A stretch of DNA of 64,000 nt, taken from Candidatus Methylomirabilota bacterium. GTDB lineage: Bacteria; Methylomirabilota; Methylomirabilia; Rokubacteriales; CSP1-6. The position numbers were made by a program, and so were the translations under genes. The stretch's first letter is position 1. Each line of letters opens with the position of its first letter. The notes beneath the pieces were generated by a model that worked only from the letters and a program-made list of their open reading frames with translations, ran no database searches and was not told the origin of the DNA. Of the stretch, positions 8,699 through 18,948 are shown one piece after another. The stretch is from positions 1-64,000 of the forward strand of contig DASTFB010000041.1 of NCBI GenBank assembly GCA_035709005.1, in the 5' to 3' direction.

Positions 8699-9349
8699 AT
8701 GGGCGGCCCCGGGCTGGACGGCGTGCTCGCCAGCTGGCTGCCGACCGCAGGGCAGGGGCCGCTGATGCACGTCGTCGTGGCCACCGCCACGTTCATCGAC
8801 GCCACGGGCCTGCCCTTCCCGGGGCGCCTGTTTCTCGTCGCCGCTGGTGCCAGCGCCGGCGACCCGATGCGGGCGGCGACGCTGGCGGTCGCCGGCGCGG
8901 TCGGTGCGGTGGCCGGCGATCACCTCTGGTACGCCACCGGACGGTTGGGCGGCCACAGCCTGCTGCGGGCCTACTGCCGCCTGTCGCTCGGCTCCGGGCG
9001 CTGCGTGAGCCGGGCGCGGGAGCACTTCGAGCGGTTCGGCCCGCTGACCATCATCATGGGGCGGTTCGTGGCCGGCGTGCGCATCTTCGCCGCGCCCATG
9101 GCCGGGACAGGGCTCATCTCCTACCCTCAGTACCTGCTCTTCGACGCCGTGGGCGGGCTGGTCTGGGCGGGGGCGTTCGTCGGCCTGGGCTACCTGCTGG
9201 GAGATCAGTGGCGCGATATGATCGATCGGTTCGGAGCCGGTCCGGTGATCGTCGCCGCCCTGGCTGCCGTCGTGCTGGCCGCGGCGGCGACGATGGCCGT
9301 GCGCCTGCTGCGCCGGCGCCGCCACGGGCCTGCGCGCCTGGCGGGCTGA
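8699..9349 (+). CDS. DedA-family integral membrane protein
   Basis: A 216-residue polytopic inner-membrane protein of the DedA/VTT family, implicated in undecaprenyl-phosphate or phospholipid flipping. Family marks are present: AVGAVAGDHLWYATGRLGG in the N-half, and the amphipathic FERFGPLTIIMGRFVAGVR with its conserved Gly-Arg-Phe and Arg. About five hydrophobic segments are visible and the C-terminus is strongly basic (LRRRRHG). The ATG follows the aldolase remnant by four bases. Confidence 0.88.
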   Translation: MGGPGLDGVLASWLPTAGQGPLMHVVVATATFIDATGLPFPGRLFLVAAGASAGDPMRAATLAVAGAVGAVAGDHLWYATGRLGGHSLLRAYCRLSLGSGRCVSRAREHFERFGPLTIIMGRFVAGVRIFAAPMAGTGLISYPQYLLFDAVGGLVWAGAFVGLGYLLGDQWRDMIDRFGAGPVIVAALAAVVLAAAATMAVRLLRRRRHGPARLAG

Positions 9350-9365
9350 CCGCCGGCTCGTATAC

Positions 9366-9395
9366 TTGCGCGCGCCCCTGGCGGGCGCCTACAAT
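9366..9395 (+). promoter_or_regulatory. Candidate promoter for the GntR-led operon
   Basis: TTGCGC (9366-9371) and TACAAT (9390-9395) are 18 bases apart. The start codon of the regulator is at 9510, leaving a leader of about 108 bases that contains the palindrome at 9476-9489. Confidence 0.5.
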
Positions 9396-9475
9396 GGTTT
9401 CGTCTGCGGCGCGCCGTTGTCCTCATCGCTGCCGTTTCATCTCTGCTGGCGCTTCGCCGGACGGGTGCTTCGGGA

Positions 9476-9489
9476 GTGTTCTAGAACAC
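9476..9489. promoter_or_regulatory. Perfect 14-bp palindrome, candidate GntR/HutC operator
   Basis: The sequence gtgttctagaacac is a perfect dyad in a GC-rich neighbourhood. It lies in the leader between the predicted promoter and the regulator start at 9510. Family members of the HutC type bind short dyads and commonly repress their own operon, so this is the best candidate site for autoregulation and for control of the downstream etf/mutase genes. Confidence 0.55.
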
Positions 9490-9509
9490 CGGGCGAGGAG
9501 CACGGGCGG

Positions 9510-10238
9510 ATGAACGGTCGCACGCCTCGATATCTCAAGATCGCGGACGCGCTGCGCGGGCGGATCCGCAGCGGCGAGCACGCCGCCGGTGACCAGCTGC
9601 CCAACCAGCGCCAGTTGGCCCGCGAGTTCGGCGTCACCCTCATGACGTTGCGCCAGGCCCTGGAGGTGCTCGAGCGGGACCGCCTGATCCGTCGGCGCCA
9701 TGGCCTGGGCACCTTCGTGGCGGCCCCCTTCATCGACTACGACATCCTCCAGCACCAGCGCTTCGCCACCGACCTCCGGGCCCAGGGCGAGCCGGTGAGC
9801 ACGCGGCTGCTGGCGAGCCGGTTCGTCATCGGCGACCGCCGTGTCACGGCCGCGCTCGGTCTGGGCGCCCGGGCCCGCGTGCTCCAGCTGGAGCGCTTGC
9901 GGCTGGTCGATGGCCACCCCATGAGTCTGCAGCGCTCGTTTCTGGCCGCTCGCCTGGGGGAGGAGCTGGTGAAGGCCGACCTGGCGGCGACGCCGCTGCG
10001 TCAGGCCCTGGAGTTCAAGCTGGGTGTGACGATCGAGCGCGCCAAAGAGACCGTCTCCGCCGTCCGGCTCGGCCGACGCGAGGCCCGCGAGCTCGGCTGC
10101 CGCCTGGAAGCGCCGGCCTTCGAGTCCGAGCGGGTCTCGTTCGCCGCGGACGGTCAGCCCGTCGTCTTCGACCGTGTCTACATTCCCGGCGATCGGTTCC
10201 GCATCACCCGCGAGCTGCAGTACCAAGGAGCCTCGTGA
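9510..10238 (+). CDS. GntR-family (HutC subfamily) transcriptional regulator
   Basis: A 242-residue regulator. An N-terminal winged helix-turn-helix (about 5-72: YLKIADALRGRIRSGEHAAG, then QRQLAREFGVTLMTLRQALE) is followed by a UTRA ligand-binding domain (about 90-235). I chose the ATG at 9510 because it has a gcgaggag site and starts exactly at the HTH; the frame upstream is open but non-homologous. Its stop overlaps the etfB start (tgatg), so it leads the operon. The ligand is probably a pathway acid or CoA ester, which is inference from context. Confidence 0.9.
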   Translation: MNGRTPRYLKIADALRGRIRSGEHAAGDQLPNQRQLAREFGVTLMTLRQALEVLERDRLIRRRHGLGTFVAAPFIDYDILQHQRFATDLRAQGEPVSTRLLASRFVIGDRRVTAALGLGARARVLQLERLRLVDGHPMSLQRSFLAARLGEELVKADLAATPLRQALEFKLGVTIERAKETVSAVRLGRREARELGCRLEAPAFESERVSFAADGQPVVFDRVYIPGDRFRITRELQYQGAS

Positions 10239-11017
10239 TGAAGATCCTGGTAGCCATCAAGCAAGTTCCAGATACCGCCACCCAGGTGAAGATCGGCGCC
10301 GACGCCAAGGGCATCGACACCGCCGGCATCACCTGGATCGTCTCCCCCTACGACGAGTTCGCCGTGGAGGAGGCGCTGCGCATCAAGGAAAAGGCGGGGC
10401 AGGGGGAGGTCGTCGCGGTGACGCTCGGTCCCGAACGCGCCAAGGAGGCCCTGCGCTCGTGCCTGGCCATGGGCTGCGACCGGGCCATTCACCTCAACGA
10501 TCCTGCCTGGGGCGGCACCGATACGCTGGTGACCGCGCGGGCACTGGCGGCCGTCGTCAAGCAAGAGGCCCCCCAGCTCGTGCTCTGCGGGCGCCAGGCG
10601 ATCGACGACGACATGGGCGCGACCCCGGCGCAGCTCGCCGAAGCGCTGGGCTGGCCGTGCGCATACTGGATCATGGAAGAAGCGGTGGCGGCGGATGGCC
10701 AATCGATCCGGGTGGCCCGGCAGGTCGAGGGCGGCCTGGAAGTTTTCGACGTCCCCCTGCCGGCGGTCCTCACGTGCCAGAAGGGACTGAACGAACCGCG
10801 CTATCCCACGCTCAAGGGGATCATGGGCGCCAAGAAGAAAGAGATCAAGGACGTGAAGGCTGGGGATCTGGGGCTCGAGCCCGGCGGCGAGCAGCTCAGC
10901 GTGGTCGCGCTCGAAGCGCTGCCGCCCCGTCCGCCGGGACGCATCATCCAGGGTGACGTCCCGACCGCCGTCAAGGAGCTCGTGCGCTCACTCCGGGAGG
11001 AAGCGAAAGCGATCTAG
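10238..11017 (+). CDS. etfB: Electron transfer flavoprotein beta subunit
   Basis: A 259-residue ETF small subunit. It carries MKILVAIKQVPDT at the start and the AMP-site region typical of EtfB (CGRQAIDDDMGATPAQLAE). With EtfA it accepts electrons from the acyl-CoA dehydrogenases encoded downstream and passes them to the respiratory chain via an ETF:quinone reductase not seen in this window. The ATG at 10238 overlaps the gntR stop; a GTG one codon upstream is an alternative. Confidence 0.95.
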   Translation: MKILVAIKQVPDTATQVKIGADAKGIDTAGITWIVSPYDEFAVEEALRIKEKAGQGEVVAVTLGPERAKEALRSCLAMGCDRAIHLNDPAWGGTDTLVTARALAAVVKQEAPQLVLCGRQAIDDDMGATPAQLAEALGWPCAYWIMEEAVAADGQSIRVARQVEGGLEVFDVPLPAVLTCQKGLNEPRYPTLKGIMGAKKKEIKDVKAGDLGLEPGGEQLSVVALEALPPRPPGRIIQGDVPTAVKELVRSLREEAKAI

Positions 11018-11026
11018 TCACGTTGG

Positions 11027-11099
11027 GCTTGCGCCGGCTTTGCCGGCGCAAGCGATCATAGGGGGAGGCCTCGGAGGGGGCCGTCGAGGCCCCCTCCGA
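11027..11099. repeat. Composite palindromic repeat, inverted copy (etfB-etfA gap)
   Basis: Two perfect hairpins fill the gap. The first is gcttgcgccggc/gccggcgcaagc (11027-11053, 12-bp stem, ttt loop). The second is tcggagggggcc/ggccccctccga (11071-11099, 12-bp stem, 5-base loop). The reverse complement of about 11061-11100 matches 16393-16430 at all but one or two positions. It could act as a REP/BIME-like element or an attenuating hairpin between etfB and etfA. No T-tract follows, so a simple intrinsic terminator is unlikely. Confidence 0.75.
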
Positions 11100-11112
11100 T
11101 CAGGAGACGAAC

Positions 11113-12090
11113 ATGGCAGGCGCGTTCTGGTGCGTGGTCGAGGACGACCGCAGCGGCCGTCCCAAGAAGGTGATGTCCGAGGTGCTCGGCGAGGCCACCC
11201 GACTGGCGGGGGCCGCCGAGGCGGTCTGGCTCACCGACAAGGCCACGGACGAAGGCCTCAAGCAGCTTGGCGAGTGGGGCGCCGTGAAGATCTGGCTGCT
11301 CGAGCACGCGGACCTGGCGCCGTATCGAGGCGAGGTGTGGGTGCCGGTTCTGGAGGCGCTGGTCGAACGGGAGTCGCCCAAGGCCATCTTCGGCCCGGTG
11401 ACGAGCCGCCAGCGGGAGTTCCTCGCGCGTCTGGCCGCGCGCCTCGGCGTGGGCCTCGCCGCCGATTGCGTGGCCCTGGCGCTGGAGGGTGACCGCCTGG
11501 TCGCCACCCGTCCGGTCTACGCGGGCAAGCTGCTGAGCAAGGTGGCCTGGGCCAAGACGCCCTGGGTCGCCACGCTGCGTCCGAACGTGTTCCGCCCGGC
11601 CGACGCCCAGGCCGGACGCACGGCGTCCGTGGAGCGCCCCGCGCTGACGCTGCCGGCGGCACGGATGAAGCTCGTGGAGCGCCGCGAGGAGGTCTCCACG
11701 GGGCTGCCCGAGCTCACCGAGGCCGAGATCGTGCTCTCGGGCGGGCGGGGCATGAAGGGGCCGGAGAACTACGTGATCCTCGAGGAGCTGGGCGGCGTCA
11801 TCGGCGCCGCGGTCGGGGCCTCCCGGGCCGCTGTCGACGCGGGCTGGCGGCCCCATCGCTTCCAGATCGGCCAGACCGGCCGCACGATCTCGCCCAAGCT
11901 CTACATGGGGTTCGGCGTGTCCGGCGCCATCCAGCACCTGGCCGGGATGCGGACGTCCAAAGTGATCGTCGCCGTCAACAAGGATCCCGAGGCGCCCATC
12001 TTCAAGATCGCCGATTACGGGATCGTGGCCGACCTCTTCGAGGTCGTGCCTCACCTGACGCAGGAATTCAAGAAGCTGCTGGAGAAGTGA
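11113..12090 (+). CDS. etfA: Electron transfer flavoprotein alpha subunit
   Basis: A 325-residue ETF large subunit. The C-terminal FAD domain shows [14 protein letters not shown], then [31 protein letters not shown] and [19 protein letters not shown], the standard EtfA/FixB signature. It binds FAD and pairs with EtfB upstream, separated only by the palindromic repeat. The stop overlaps the start of the acyl-CoA dehydrogenase gene (tgatg), so expression is coupled to its electron donor. Confidence 0.95.
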   Translation: MAGAFWCVVEDDRSGRPKKVMSEVLGEATRLAGAAEAVWLTDKATDEGLKQLGEWGAVKIWLLEHADLAPYRGEVWVPVLEALVERESPKAIFGPVTSRQREFLARLAARLGVGLAADCVALALEGDRLVATRPVYAGKLLSKVAWAKTPWVATLRPNVFRPADAQAGRTASVERPALTLPAARMKLVERREEVSTGLPELTEAEIVLSGGRGMKGPENYVILEELGGVIGAAVGASRAAVDAGWRPHRFQIGQTGRTISPKLYMGFGVSGAIQHLAGMRTSKVIVAVNKDPEAPIFKIADYGIVADLFEVVPHLTQEFKKLLEK

Positions 12091-13234
12091 TGCGGTTGGA
12101 CCTGACGGACGAGCAGCAGATGATCCAGTCGATGGCGCGGGAGTTCGCCGAGAGCGAGATCAAGCCCATCGCCGAGGAGATCGATCGGGACGGGCGCTTC
12201 CCCCACGAGACGGTCAAGCGCATGGGCGAGCTCGGTCTGCTCGGCATCGCGGTGCCCGAGGCCTGGGGCGGCAGCGGGGCCGACACCGTCTCCTACGTCG
12301 TCGCGCTGGTCGAGATTGCCAGGCACTGCGCTTCGCACGCCGTCGTCATGTCGGTCAACAACTCGCTCTTCTGCGACCCCGTGCTGAAGTTCGGCTCGGA
12401 TGCGCAGCGGGAGCGCTTTCTCCGGCCGTTCGCGGCCGGGCACCAGATCGGCTGCTTCGCCCTGACCGAGCCGCAGGCCGGCTCCGACGCCCGGAACCAG
12501 CACACCCTGGCCACGCGCGACGGCGATCACTACGTCCTCAACGGTCGGAAGGCGTTCGTCACGAACGGTCGCGAGGCGGCCGCCGCCCTGGTCTTCGCCC
12601 AGACGGATCGCGCCCTGGGCCACCGCGGCATCGCGGCCTTCCTGATCGAGAAGGGCACGCCGGGCTTCCTCGTGCCCAAGACCGAGGACAAGCTGGGGCT
12701 GCGCGCGTCCGACACCGCGGAGTTCGTGTTCGAGGATTGCCGGGTGCCGGTGGCCAATCGCCTGGGCCAGGAGGGCCAGGGCTTCGGGATCGCGCTCAGC
12801 GCGCTCGACGCCGGCCGCATCGGCATCGCCGCGCAGGCGGTGGGTATCGCCGAGGGCGCCTGGGCGCGCGCGGTGGCCTACGCGCGCGAGCGTCGGGCCT
12901 TCGGCGTGCCGATCGGCCAGCACCAGATGGTGCAATGGATGCTGGCCGACATGACGACGGCCATCGAAGGCGCGCGCCTGTTGACGCTGCGGGCGGCCAC
13001 GCTCAAGGACCGGGGCCAGCCCTTCCGGCCCGCGGCGGCCATGGCCAAGCTCTTCGCCGCGGAGACGGCGATGAAGGTCACCACCGACGCCGTCCAGGTC
13101 CACGGCGGGTACGGGTTCATCCGGGAGTACCAGGTGGAGCGGCATTTCCGCGACGCCAAGATCACGCAGATCTACGAGGGCACATCGCAGATCCAGAAGC
13201 TGGTGATCGCGCGCGCGGTCTTGGGGGAGCCAGC

Positions 13235-13238
<4 letters not shown>
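12090..13238 (+). CDS. Acyl-CoA dehydrogenase (short/branched-chain type)
   Basis: A 382-residue FAD-dependent dehydrogenase that forms the alpha,beta double bond of an acyl-CoA. The catalytic Glu is about residue 363 in [18 protein letters not shown], the placement used by short- and medium-chain enzymes. [10 protein letters not shown] and the flavin-site FVTNG are also visible. Placement between ETF and a B12 mutase with isobutyryl-type active site makes butyryl-, isobutyryl- or 2-methylbutyryl-CoA plausible substrates, but this cannot be settled from sequence. Confidence 0.93.
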
Positions 13239-14884
<1,646 letters not shown>

Positions 14885-14895
14885 GGGGCAGGGGT

Positions 14896-15963
14896 ATGAG
14901 TGACGCGATCCGGATCACCAGGGCGGCCACGAAGAAGGCCAAGCCGAAGGACGCCGAGCTCGGCTTCGGCTCCGTCTTCACCGACCACATGTTCGTGATG
15001 GACTTTCAGGAGGAGAAGGGCTGGTACGACCCCCGGATCGCGCCGTACGGACCGTTCAACCTGGACCCGGCGACCGCGGTGCTGCACTACGGCCAGGGAC
15101 TGTTCGAGGGTCTCAAGGCCTTCCGCGGCCGGGATGGCAAGATCCGGCTCTTCCGCCCCCACCAGCACGTGGCCCGGCTGAACCGCACGGCCGAGCGCAT
15201 GTGCATCCCGGCCCTCGACTCCGAGATGGTCCTGAAGTCCTGGATGACGCTGGTCGACCTCGATCGGGACTGGGTGCCCTCGCGGGAGGGCACGTCCCTG
15301 TACATCCGTCCGACCGTGATCGCCAGCGAGCCCTTCCTTGGCGTGCGGCCGGCCAAGGAGTACCTGTGCTTCGTCATCCTGTCGCCGGTCGGGGCCTACT
15401 ATCCCGAAGGCATCAATCCCGTCAAGATCAAGGTCATCGACAACTACGTGCGGGCGGTGCCGGGCGGTCTGGGCGAAGCCAAGACCGCGGCGAACTACGC
15501 GGCCAGCCTGTATGCGGCCGAAGAGGCCAAGCACGAGGGCTTCACCCAGGTGCTGTGGCTGGACGGCGTGCACCGCAAGTACATCGAGGAAGTGGGCACC
15601 ATGAACCTCATGCTGAAGATCGGCGACGAGGTCATCACCCCGCCGCTGGCCGGCACCATCCTGGCCGGCGTTACGCGCGATTCGGTGCTCACGCTGCTCG
15701 GCCAGTGGGGCGTGCGGGTCTCCGAGCGCCCGATCTCCATCGACGAGGTCGTCAACGCCGCCCGCACGAACACTCTCAAAGAGGTGTGGGGCACCGGCAC
15801 CGCCGCCGTCATCTCGCCGGTGGGGGAGCTCGCCTACCGCGGCGAGCGCATCGTCGTGGGCGGCGGCAGGATCGGGGAGCTCACGCAGCGTCTGTACGAC
15901 GCGATCGTGGGCATCCAGTACGGCACCGCGCCCGACACGCACGGCTGGACGGTCGAAGTCTGA
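14896..15963 (+). CDS. ilvE: Branched-chain amino acid aminotransferase
   Basis: A 355-residue class IV PLP aminotransferase that interconverts Val/Leu/Ile and their 2-oxo acids. The PLP lysine is Lys196 in GGLGEAKTAANYAASL, followed by EEVGTMN and the C-terminal GTGTAAVISPVG. Length and N-terminus (FGSVFTDHMFVMDF) are those of the longer BCAT form. Its place between the two mutase subunit genes ties the operon to branched-chain amino acid turnover, with valine leading to isobutyryl-CoA. Confidence 0.95.
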   Translation: MSDAIRITRAATKKAKPKDAELGFGSVFTDHMFVMDFQEEKGWYDPRIAPYGPFNLDPATAVLHYGQGLFEGLKAFRGRDGKIRLFRPHQHVARLNRTAERMCIPALDSEMVLKSWMTLVDLDRDWVPSREGTSLYIRPTVIASEPFLGVRPAKEYLCFVILSPVGAYYPEGINPVKIKVIDNYVRAVPGGLGEAKTAANYAASLYAAEEAKHEGFTQVLWLDGVHRKYIEEVGTMNLMLKIGDEVITPPLAGTILAGVTRDSVLTLLGQWGVRVSERPISIDEVVNAARTNTLKEVWGTGTAAVISPVGELAYRGERIVVGGGRIGELTQRLYDAIVGIQYGTAPDTHGWTVEV

Positions 15964-15975
15964 CGGGGGACGGTC

Positions 15976-16476
15976 ATGACTGACTGCGTCTTCTGCAAGA
16001 TCCGGGACGGCCAGATTCCCTCGATGCGCGTGTACGAGGACGAGCGGACCATCTGCTTCATGGACATCAACCCGCTGAACCCTGGGCACTGTCTCGTCGT
16101 GAGCCGGGCGCACGCGCCCACCATCTTCGACGCCGACGAAGCCGATCTGAAAGCCGCGATCGTCACGGCCAGGCGCGTGGCCATCGCCCTGCGCGAGGCC
16201 GTGAAGCCGGACGGCCTCAACCTGTTGCAGGCCAACGGGGCGGCCGCGTTTCAGTCGGTGCCGCACTTTCACCTCCACCTGCTCCCTCGCTGGATCAACG
16301 ACGGCAAAGGGTTCGATTGGAAGCTCGTGCCGGGGGACCGGGCGCAGGTCATGGCGATGGCCGACAAGATCCGCTCCGCCGTGGCGAAATCTTCGGAGGG
16401 GGCCTCGACGGCCCCCTCCGAGACCTCCCCCAGGAGTGGCGCGGGCCAAGCCCGCGCTCGAACGGGCGATTCGTGA
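15976..16476 (+). CDS. HIT-family protein with a repeat-derived C-terminus
   Basis: A 166-residue histidine-triad nucleotide hydrolase/transferase. The triad HFHLHLLPR (His97, His99, His101) and the N-terminal CVFCKI are clear. The conserved fold ends near residue 138 ([10 protein letters not shown]). The last 27 or so residues ([14 protein letters not shown] and onward) are encoded by a palindromic repeat that also occurs between genes elsewhere in this window, so the original stop was probably displaced by a repeat insertion. Its stop overlaps the start of the mutase small subunit (gtga). Cellular role beyond nucleotide-phosphoramidate or dinucleotide hydrolysis is unknown. Confidence 0.9.
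   Translation: MTDCVFCKIRDGQIPSMRVYEDERTICFMDINPLNPGHCLVVSRAHAPTIFDADEADLKAAIVTARRVAIALREAVKPDGLNLLQANGAAAFQSVPHFHLHLLPRWINDGKGFDWKLVPGDRAQVMAMADKIRSAVAKSSEGASTAPSETSPRSGAGQARARTGDS
16393..16465. repeat. Composite palindromic repeat inside the HIT gene 3' end
   Basis: The first hairpin is tcggagggggcc/ggccccctccga (16393-16421, perfect 12-bp stem). After a gacctcccccaggag spacer comes a second, gcgcgggc/gcccgcgc (16439-16457), ending in tcgaacgg. The same order and tail recur at 46481-46587, and the first hairpin recurs inverted at 11071-11099. It is translated as the C-terminal tail of the HIT protein. Confidence 0.8.
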
Positions 16477-16877
16477 GCGAGCGCCGAATTCGAGTAGTCG
16501 TGGCCAAGCCCGGTCTGGATGGGCACGACCGGGGGGCGAAGGTGGTGGCCCGGGCGCTGCGGGATGCCGGCTTCGAGGTGATCTACACCGGGCTGCATCA
16601 GACGCCGGAGCAGGTCGTCGCCACCGCCGTGCAGGAAGACGCGGACGCGATCGGGCTGAGCGTGCTCTCGGGCGCCCACAATCATCTGTTCAAGCGGGTG
16701 CTGGAGCTCCTCAGGGAGAAGGGCGCCGAGGACATCGTCGTCTTCGGCGGGGGCATCATCCCGCCCGAGGACGTCGCCGCGCTGAAGGCCCTCGGCGTCA
16801 AAGAGCTCTTCGGTCCCGGTACGACGACCCAGGAGATCGTCCGCTTCGTTCGGGAAAACGTCCGCACGGCGGTGTGA
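16473..16877 (+). CDS. icmB: B12-binding small subunit of the acyl-CoA mutase
   Basis: A 134-residue cobalamin-binding Rossmann-like protein. The DxHxxG motif (GLDGHDRG, Asp16-His18-Gly21) supplies the His that coordinates cobalt; [10 protein letters not shown] and FGGGIIP complete the family pattern. The GTG at 16473 overlaps the HIT stop; frames upstream pass through the repeat and are not homologous. Size matches separate IcmB-type subunits. It should pair with the large subunit at 13235. Confidence 0.93.
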   Translation: MSERRIRVVVAKPGLDGHDRGAKVVARALRDAGFEVIYTGLHQTPEQVVATAVQEDADAIGLSVLSGAHNHLFKRVLELLREKGAEDIVVFGGGIIPPEDVAALKALGVKELFGPGTTTQEIVRFVRENVRTAV

Positions 16878-16898
16878 AGGCGCGCCGAGGAGAAGCGA

Positions 16899-17156
16899 AT
16901 GGCCGACGACGAGGCGTTGCACCAGGAGCTGGAGCGGCTGCGCCGGGAGAATGAGGCGCTCAAGGCCCGGACGGCCCGGGGCCTCTCCCTGCGCGTCAGC
17001 GAGAAAGGCGGTGTCTCCGTCTACGGGCTGGGGCGGTTTCCTGTCACGCTCTACAAGGAACAATGGGACAAGCTGCTGGCCATGGCCGACGAGATCCGCG
17101 CCTTCATCCGCGAGCACGAGCCGGAGCTCAAAGCCAAAGAGCCCCGCGAGCGGTAG
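16899..17156 (+). CDS. Small protein with N-terminal coiled coil, function unknown
   Basis: An 85-residue protein. Residues 5-25 ([17 protein letters not shown]) are a leucine-heptad coiled coil. The rest reads [20 protein letters not shown] and [19 protein letters not shown], like small conserved proteins of unknown role. It sits 21 bases after the B12 subunit and one base before the second dehydrogenase, so it is an operon member. A chaperone or assembly role for the mutase would be speculation. Confidence 0.8.
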   Translation: MADDEALHQELERLRRENEALKARTARGLSLRVSEKGGVSVYGLGRFPVTLYKEQWDKLLAMADEIRAFIREHEPELKAKEPRER

Positions 17157-17157
17157 C

Positions 17158-18303
17158 GTGGATTTCGAGCTCACCGCCGAGCAGCAGGCCGTCCGGGACG
17201 TGGCCCACCAGTTCGCCGAGGCCGAGCTGGGATCGCAGATGGTGCCCTACGACGAGCGTCACGAGTTTCCCCACGCCATCATCGGCAAGCTGGGCGAGCT
17301 CGGGTTCCTGGGCGCGCTGGTGCCGCCGGAGTACGGGGGCGCCGGGCTGGATTACGTCTCCTACGCGCTCGTGGTCGAGGAGCTGAACCGGGGTGACGCC
17401 TCGGTCGGCATCACCATGTGGGCTCACAACTCGCTGTGCACCAACCATCTGCTGACGTTCGGCTCGACCGAGCAGAAGGCCCGCTACCTGCCGCGTCTGG
17501 CTCGCGGGGAGCTGCTGGGCGCCTGGGGCCTCACCGAGCCGGGTTCGGGCTCGGACGCGGCGGCCCTGCGCACCCGGGCCGAGTGGCGCGAGGGACGCTG
17601 GGTGCTGAACGGCAGCAAGGCCTTCATCACCAACGCCAGCGTGGGCGGCGTGGCGGTCATCATGGCCCGCAGCGAGCCCGAGGAGGGCGCCCGGGGGATC
17701 TCGGCGTTCGTGCTGGAGAAAGGCGTGCCAGGCTTTTCCGCCGGCCGGCCCTATCGCAAGCTCGGCCTGCACGCCTCCGACACCGCCGAGCTCGTGCTGG
17801 AGGACGTCCGTCTGCCGGCCGAGGCGCTCATCGGCGCGCGCGGCCGGGGCTTCGCGCAAGCGCTGCAGATCCTGGAGGGCGGGCGCATCGCCATGGCCGC
17901 CATGGGCGTGGGCATCGCCCAGGCCGCGCTCGACCACGCCGTCCGGTACATGAAGCAGCGGACGGCCTTCGGCCGCACGCTGGCCGAGTTCAACGGGCTG
18001 CAGGGCATGGTCGCCGACATGGCCACCGACATCGAGGTCGCGCGGTTGCTCACGCTGCGGGCCGCCTGGCTCAAGGATCAGGGACGCCCGGCCATGCACG
18101 CCGCGGCCATGGCCAAGCTATTCGCCTCCGAGACGGCCATGCGGGCTGCGACGCGAGCCGTGCAGATCCACGGCGGCGCCGGCTACATTACGGAGTTCCC
18201 GGTCGAGCGGATCTTCCGCGACGCCAAGCTGACCGAGATCGGTGAGGGCACCTCCGAGATTCAGCGGATGGTCATCGCGCGCGAGGTCTTGCAGCTCGGC
18301 TGA
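17158..18303 (+). CDS. Acyl-CoA dehydrogenase (second in operon)
   Basis: A 381-residue acyl-CoA dehydrogenase from a GTG at 17158, one base after the preceding stop. The catalytic Glu is about residue 363 in [27 protein letters not shown] and FITNASVGG are the flavin-site marks. It is clearly distinct in sequence from the enzyme at 12090, so the operon encodes two dehydrogenase specificities feeding one ETF. The last 186 bases overlap, convergently, the open frame of the SurA-like gene. Confidence 0.93.
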   Translation: MDFELTAEQQAVRDVAHQFAEAELGSQMVPYDERHEFPHAIIGKLGELGFLGALVPPEYGGAGLDYVSYALVVEELNRGDASVGITMWAHNSLCTNHLLTFGSTEQKARYLPRLARGELLGAWGLTEPGSGSDAAALRTRAEWREGRWVLNGSKAFITNASVGGVAVIMARSEPEEGARGISAFVLEKGVPGFSAGRPYRKLGLHASDTAELVLEDVRLPAEALIGARGRGFAQALQILEGGRIAMAAMGVGIAQAALDHAVRYMKQRTAFGRTLAEFNGLQGMVADMATDIEVARLLTLRAAWLKDQGRPAMHAAAMAKLFASETAMRAATRAVQIHGGAGYITEFPVERIFRDAKLTEIGEGTSEIQRMVIAREVLQLG

Positions 18304-18948
18304 CGGGTTCGCGATCATCGGCAACGGGCAGTCCACGCGGTCCCGCCGATCCAGCAGGCGCCGAACGGACACGCGTCGCTCGGTCTCGGCGCGCCACTCG
18401 TTGAAGCGCCGCTCCACCTCGCGGGCTTCCAGCGCCGCCCGGGCCCGGGCCTGCGCGTCGGGCGAATGCTCCCCCGGACCCAGCTCGGCCAGCACGTCGT
18501 CGATGGGAACGAAGACGAACGCGCGGAAGCGCAGATCGAGGAAGCGCTGCCGGTCGACATCCGCGGCGATCAGCCGTCGGGCCCAGGCCGGCCCCACGCC
18601 GGTCTGCTCGAGCCAGCGCTCGAGCGCGGCGCGACCGCCGACACGGCGGGCGGCCTCGTCCCAGGCCTGTTGCACCTCGTCGTCGGTGCCGCCGATGCCC
18701 AGCCGCCGGGCTTCGCTCACGACGAGCTGACCCGCGATGAGCCGCTCGACGTCCTCGTAGCCGATCGGCGCCGCCGAGGGCGAGGCGCCGAACAGGCTGA
18801 GCGCGCGGGCCACGGCCACATCGCTGGCGGTGATGGGCTGGCCTTCCACGTCGGCCAGGACGGCATCGACGAATCTCGTGCCCGCCGCCGCGATCGCCGT
18901 CGTGACCAGCCCGGTCACGGCCAGCAGCGCGATGAACCGACGCCTCAA
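18118..18948 (-). CDS. SurA N-terminal-like periplasmic protein
   Basis: A 276-residue frame begun by TTG at 18948, overlapping the stop of the beta-barrel gene (ttga). An uncleaved or cleavable signal ([20 protein letters not shown]) precedes a region like the SurA/PpiD N-terminal chaperone domain: [20 protein letters not shown], then [21 protein letters not shown]. No parvulin isomerase domain follows. The sequence up to about VDCPLPM looks natural; the remaining 60 or so codons lie antisense to the acyl-CoA dehydrogenase gene and are proline/charge-rich, so the original stop may have been lost. It probably helps fold or escort outer-membrane proteins with the BamA/TamB neighbours. Confidence 0.7.
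   Translation of the reverse strand: MRRRFIALLAVTGLVTTAIAAAGTRFVDAVLADVEGQPITASDVAVARALSLFGASPSAAPIGYEDVERLIAGQLVVSEARRLGIGGTDDEVQQAWDEAARRVGGRAALERWLEQTGVGPAWARRLIAADVDRQRFLDLRFRAFVFVPIDDVLAELGPGEHSPDAQARARAALEAREVERRFNEWRAETERRVSVRRLLDRRDRVDCPLPMIANPSAELQDLARDDHPLNLGGALTDLGQLGVAEDPLDRELRNVAGAAVDLHGSRRSPHGRLGGE

Noticed and set aside
11027-11099. Intrinsic terminator between etfB and etfA
   Set aside because: The hairpins are strong but lack a following T-tract, and the two subunits must be co-expressed; the sequence also recurs elsewhere as a repeat.
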